Both the position numbers and the translations under genes were made by a program. Below the pieces are notes generated by a model. That model saw only the letters and a program-made list of their open reading frames with translations, made no database searches and was not told where the DNA came from. From Ignavibacteriota bacterium (lineage in GTDB: Bacteria; Bacteroidota; Ignavibacteria; UBA10030; SZUA-254): a stretch of 7,003 bases of DNA. Positions 5,948 to 7,003 of the stretch are shown here, piece by piece. The first letter of the stretch is position 1. Each line of letters begins with the position of its first letter. The DNA lies in contig JACPVN010000489.1 in assembly GCA_016191715.1 (NCBI GenBank), positions 1 to 7,003 of the forward strand, read 5' to 3'.

Positions 5948-6832
5948 TTAGATGTTAAACCAAGGTGTGACAAGTATGTATTTGATGTTCAGCGCGATAC
6001 GAAGAACCATCTTAATCGGAAGCGACATCATAGTAAGGAAGAGGAACGCCACGATATTATATTTTACCGCTCCTAATTTTTTCATGATGTCGGTATTCTT
6101 TTTCATCATCCAGTAAAGCGGGATGAGAGCGTAATATCCCAGTATGAGAACTATGCCGAAAACAACTGCGAGCGGATTAAGACTTGTGTCAGCACGGTAT
6201 GTGTGGATTCCAAATAATTCGGATAAATCAATATTCGTTAATGCGACGACACGATGTGTATCCCATTCTTCCCATGGATGGAAGAAATACCAGCCTGGTC
6301 CACGCCAAAATGTTCCGAGGACAATCAATGCTACCCAAAGAACGAGGAATCCGAAGCAATAGGTGAGGAGGGAAAACTTTCGTTCTTTGAAAGTGTAGTA
6401 GCCGTTTCCTTTTTCGTTGATATCTATGTATGGTATTGCCATCAATCCCATGATAATAATTGTCGGAAGAACAACGCCGGCAATCCACGGGTCAAAGTAA
6501 ACGAGCATCTCCTGAAGTCCGAGGAAGTACCAAGGTGCCTTGGAGGGGTTCGGAGTAAGCGTAGGATTTGCAGGTTGCTCTAATGGTGCATCAAGCAGGA
6601 ACGACCAGAACACAAGGATAACCATGACAAACAAAGTTGCCAGAAATTCAACCCGAACAAGATTGGGCCACACTTGAACTTTCTCGTTCAGTTTTTCCTC
6701 ATCAAGAAAACCCTGCTTGTCATTCTTCAATGCTTTTCTGAACGACCACCATGTGTAGCCGACTACCAAGGCAAGTAAGAGGACAATCGGAATATTATCC
6801 GCTTTTGAAACTATTTCCCAAACATTATGCAT
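5948..6832 (-). CDS. Cytochrome b C-terminal subunit (subunit IV / PetD-like) of a quinol:cytochrome c oxidoreductase
   Basis: This is the subunit that, with the b6-like haem subunit encoded upstream, forms the quinol-oxidising core of a split cytochrome bc complex. It has 294 residues, against about 160 in PetD of b6f. KVQVWPNLVRVEFLATLF (51-68) and NPSKAPWYFLGLQEMLVYF (96-113) match the subunit IV core, and FWRGPGWYFFHPWEEW (175-190) follows, as in long subunit IV homologues I recall from deltaproteobacteria. About six membrane helices are visible (roughly 13-30, 62-80, 118-134, 154-174, 222-240 and 257-280); one precedes the usual subunit IV region and the last ones extend beyond it. The quinol-site PEWY motif reads APWY (99-102), lacking its glutamate; Glu108 in GLQE is a nearby candidate. 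It starts at ATG 6832, 28 bases after the b6-like gene's stop, and the octahaem gene follows after 16 bases, so this is one operon. Confidence 0.88.
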   Translation of the reverse strand: MHNVWEIVSKADNIPIVLLLALVVGYTWWSFRKALKNDKQGFLDEEKLNEKVQVWPNLVRVEFLATLFVMVILVFWSFLLDAPLEQPANPTLTPNPSKAPWYFLGLQEMLVYFDPWIAGVVLPTIIIMGLMAIPYIDINEKGNGYYTFKERKFSLLTYCFGFLVLWVALIVLGTFWRGPGWYFFHPWEEWDTHRVVALTNIDLSELFGIHTYRADTSLNPLAVVFGIVLILGYYALIPLYWMMKKNTDIMKKLGAVKYNIVAFLFLTMMSLPIKMVLRIALNIKYILVTPWFNI

Positions 6833-6860
6833 GATTTATACTCACTTAAAATATTACTCC

Positions 6861-7003
6861 CTACGAGTTATCAACTTTACCGCTTGAAGTTGGACCGGAA
6901 ATTCCTCCATCTTTTCTGATTCTCCAGAAGTGGACAATCATAAAAATGGATGCAACGATTGGTAAGAAAATACAGTGACCGACATAAAATCGTAGCAATG
7001 TCG
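6861..7003 (-). CDS. Cytochrome b6-like subunit, C-terminal end (partial)
   Basis: Only the last 46 residues are in the window. They read TLLRFYVGHCIFLP, then a hydrophobic stretch, then VHFWRIRKDGGISGP and a short hydrophilic tail ending at TAG (6861-6863). This is the fourth haem-binding helix of cytochrome b with its two axial histidines (complement of 6975-6977 and 6930-6932). They are separated by 14 intervening residues, the spacing typical of b6-type rather than mitochondrial-type cytochrome b. The subunit stops right after this helix, so cytochrome b is split, and its C-terminal half is the next gene 28 bases downstream. The upstream part, and probably a Rieske iron-sulfur gene, lie beyond the window edge. 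Confidence 0.85.
   Translation of the reverse strand, partial: TLLRFYVGHCIFLPIVASIFMIVHFWRIRKDGGISGPTSSGKVDNS

Overview
All recognisable genes in this window lie on the minus strand, so transcription runs from the high-coordinate end to the low. The DNA has moderate GC. Ribosome-binding sites are weak or absent, and two gene starts are preceded by Bacteroidota-type promoter motifs (TTTG, about 20 bases, then TAnnTTTG). Together with a split, menaquinol-type cytochrome b next to a large multihaem cytochrome c, this suggests a member of the Bacteroidota/Chlorobiota/Ignavibacteriota group. That placement is inference, because the window holds no phylogenetic marker.

Right-hand block (2791-7003): part of a respiratory quinol:cytochrome c oxidoreductase operon. 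The order is the end of a cytochrome b6-like haem subunit (cut by the window edge), a 294-residue subunit IV-like cytochrome b C-terminal subunit, and an 857-residue membrane-anchored cytochrome c with eight CXXCH haem sites. Electrons would pass from menaquinol through the cytochrome b subunits, and presumably a Rieske protein encoded upstream of the window, to the octahaem protein. A perfect 17-bp hairpin follows, then a small DUF417/RclC-like membrane protein, then a strong intrinsic terminator at 2791-2824.

Middle block (about 1573-2770): an accessory-looking segment. A phage-type Zn-ribbon/HNH-like protein with a C-terminal helix-turn-helix has its own candidate promoter. It is flanked on both sides by degenerate arrays of an 8-bp period (TGGAGnnn), in the same orientation.

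Left-hand block (1-1555): a tyrosine phenol-lyase gene of full family length with every diagnostic active-site residue, but interrupted by one in-frame TAA codon where the family has a conserved glutamate. It has a good Bacteroidota-type promoter embedded in a cluster of short palindromes. A small hairpin lies just beyond its 3' end.

The most notable points are the single-substitution TPL pseudogene, the period-8 arrays bracketing the HNH-like gene, the octahaem cytochrome layout (membrane anchor, long coiled coil, three haems without partner Met motifs, then five mono-haem modules), and the 17-bp hairpin in the respiratory operon. I do not see a clearly new defence or mobile system.
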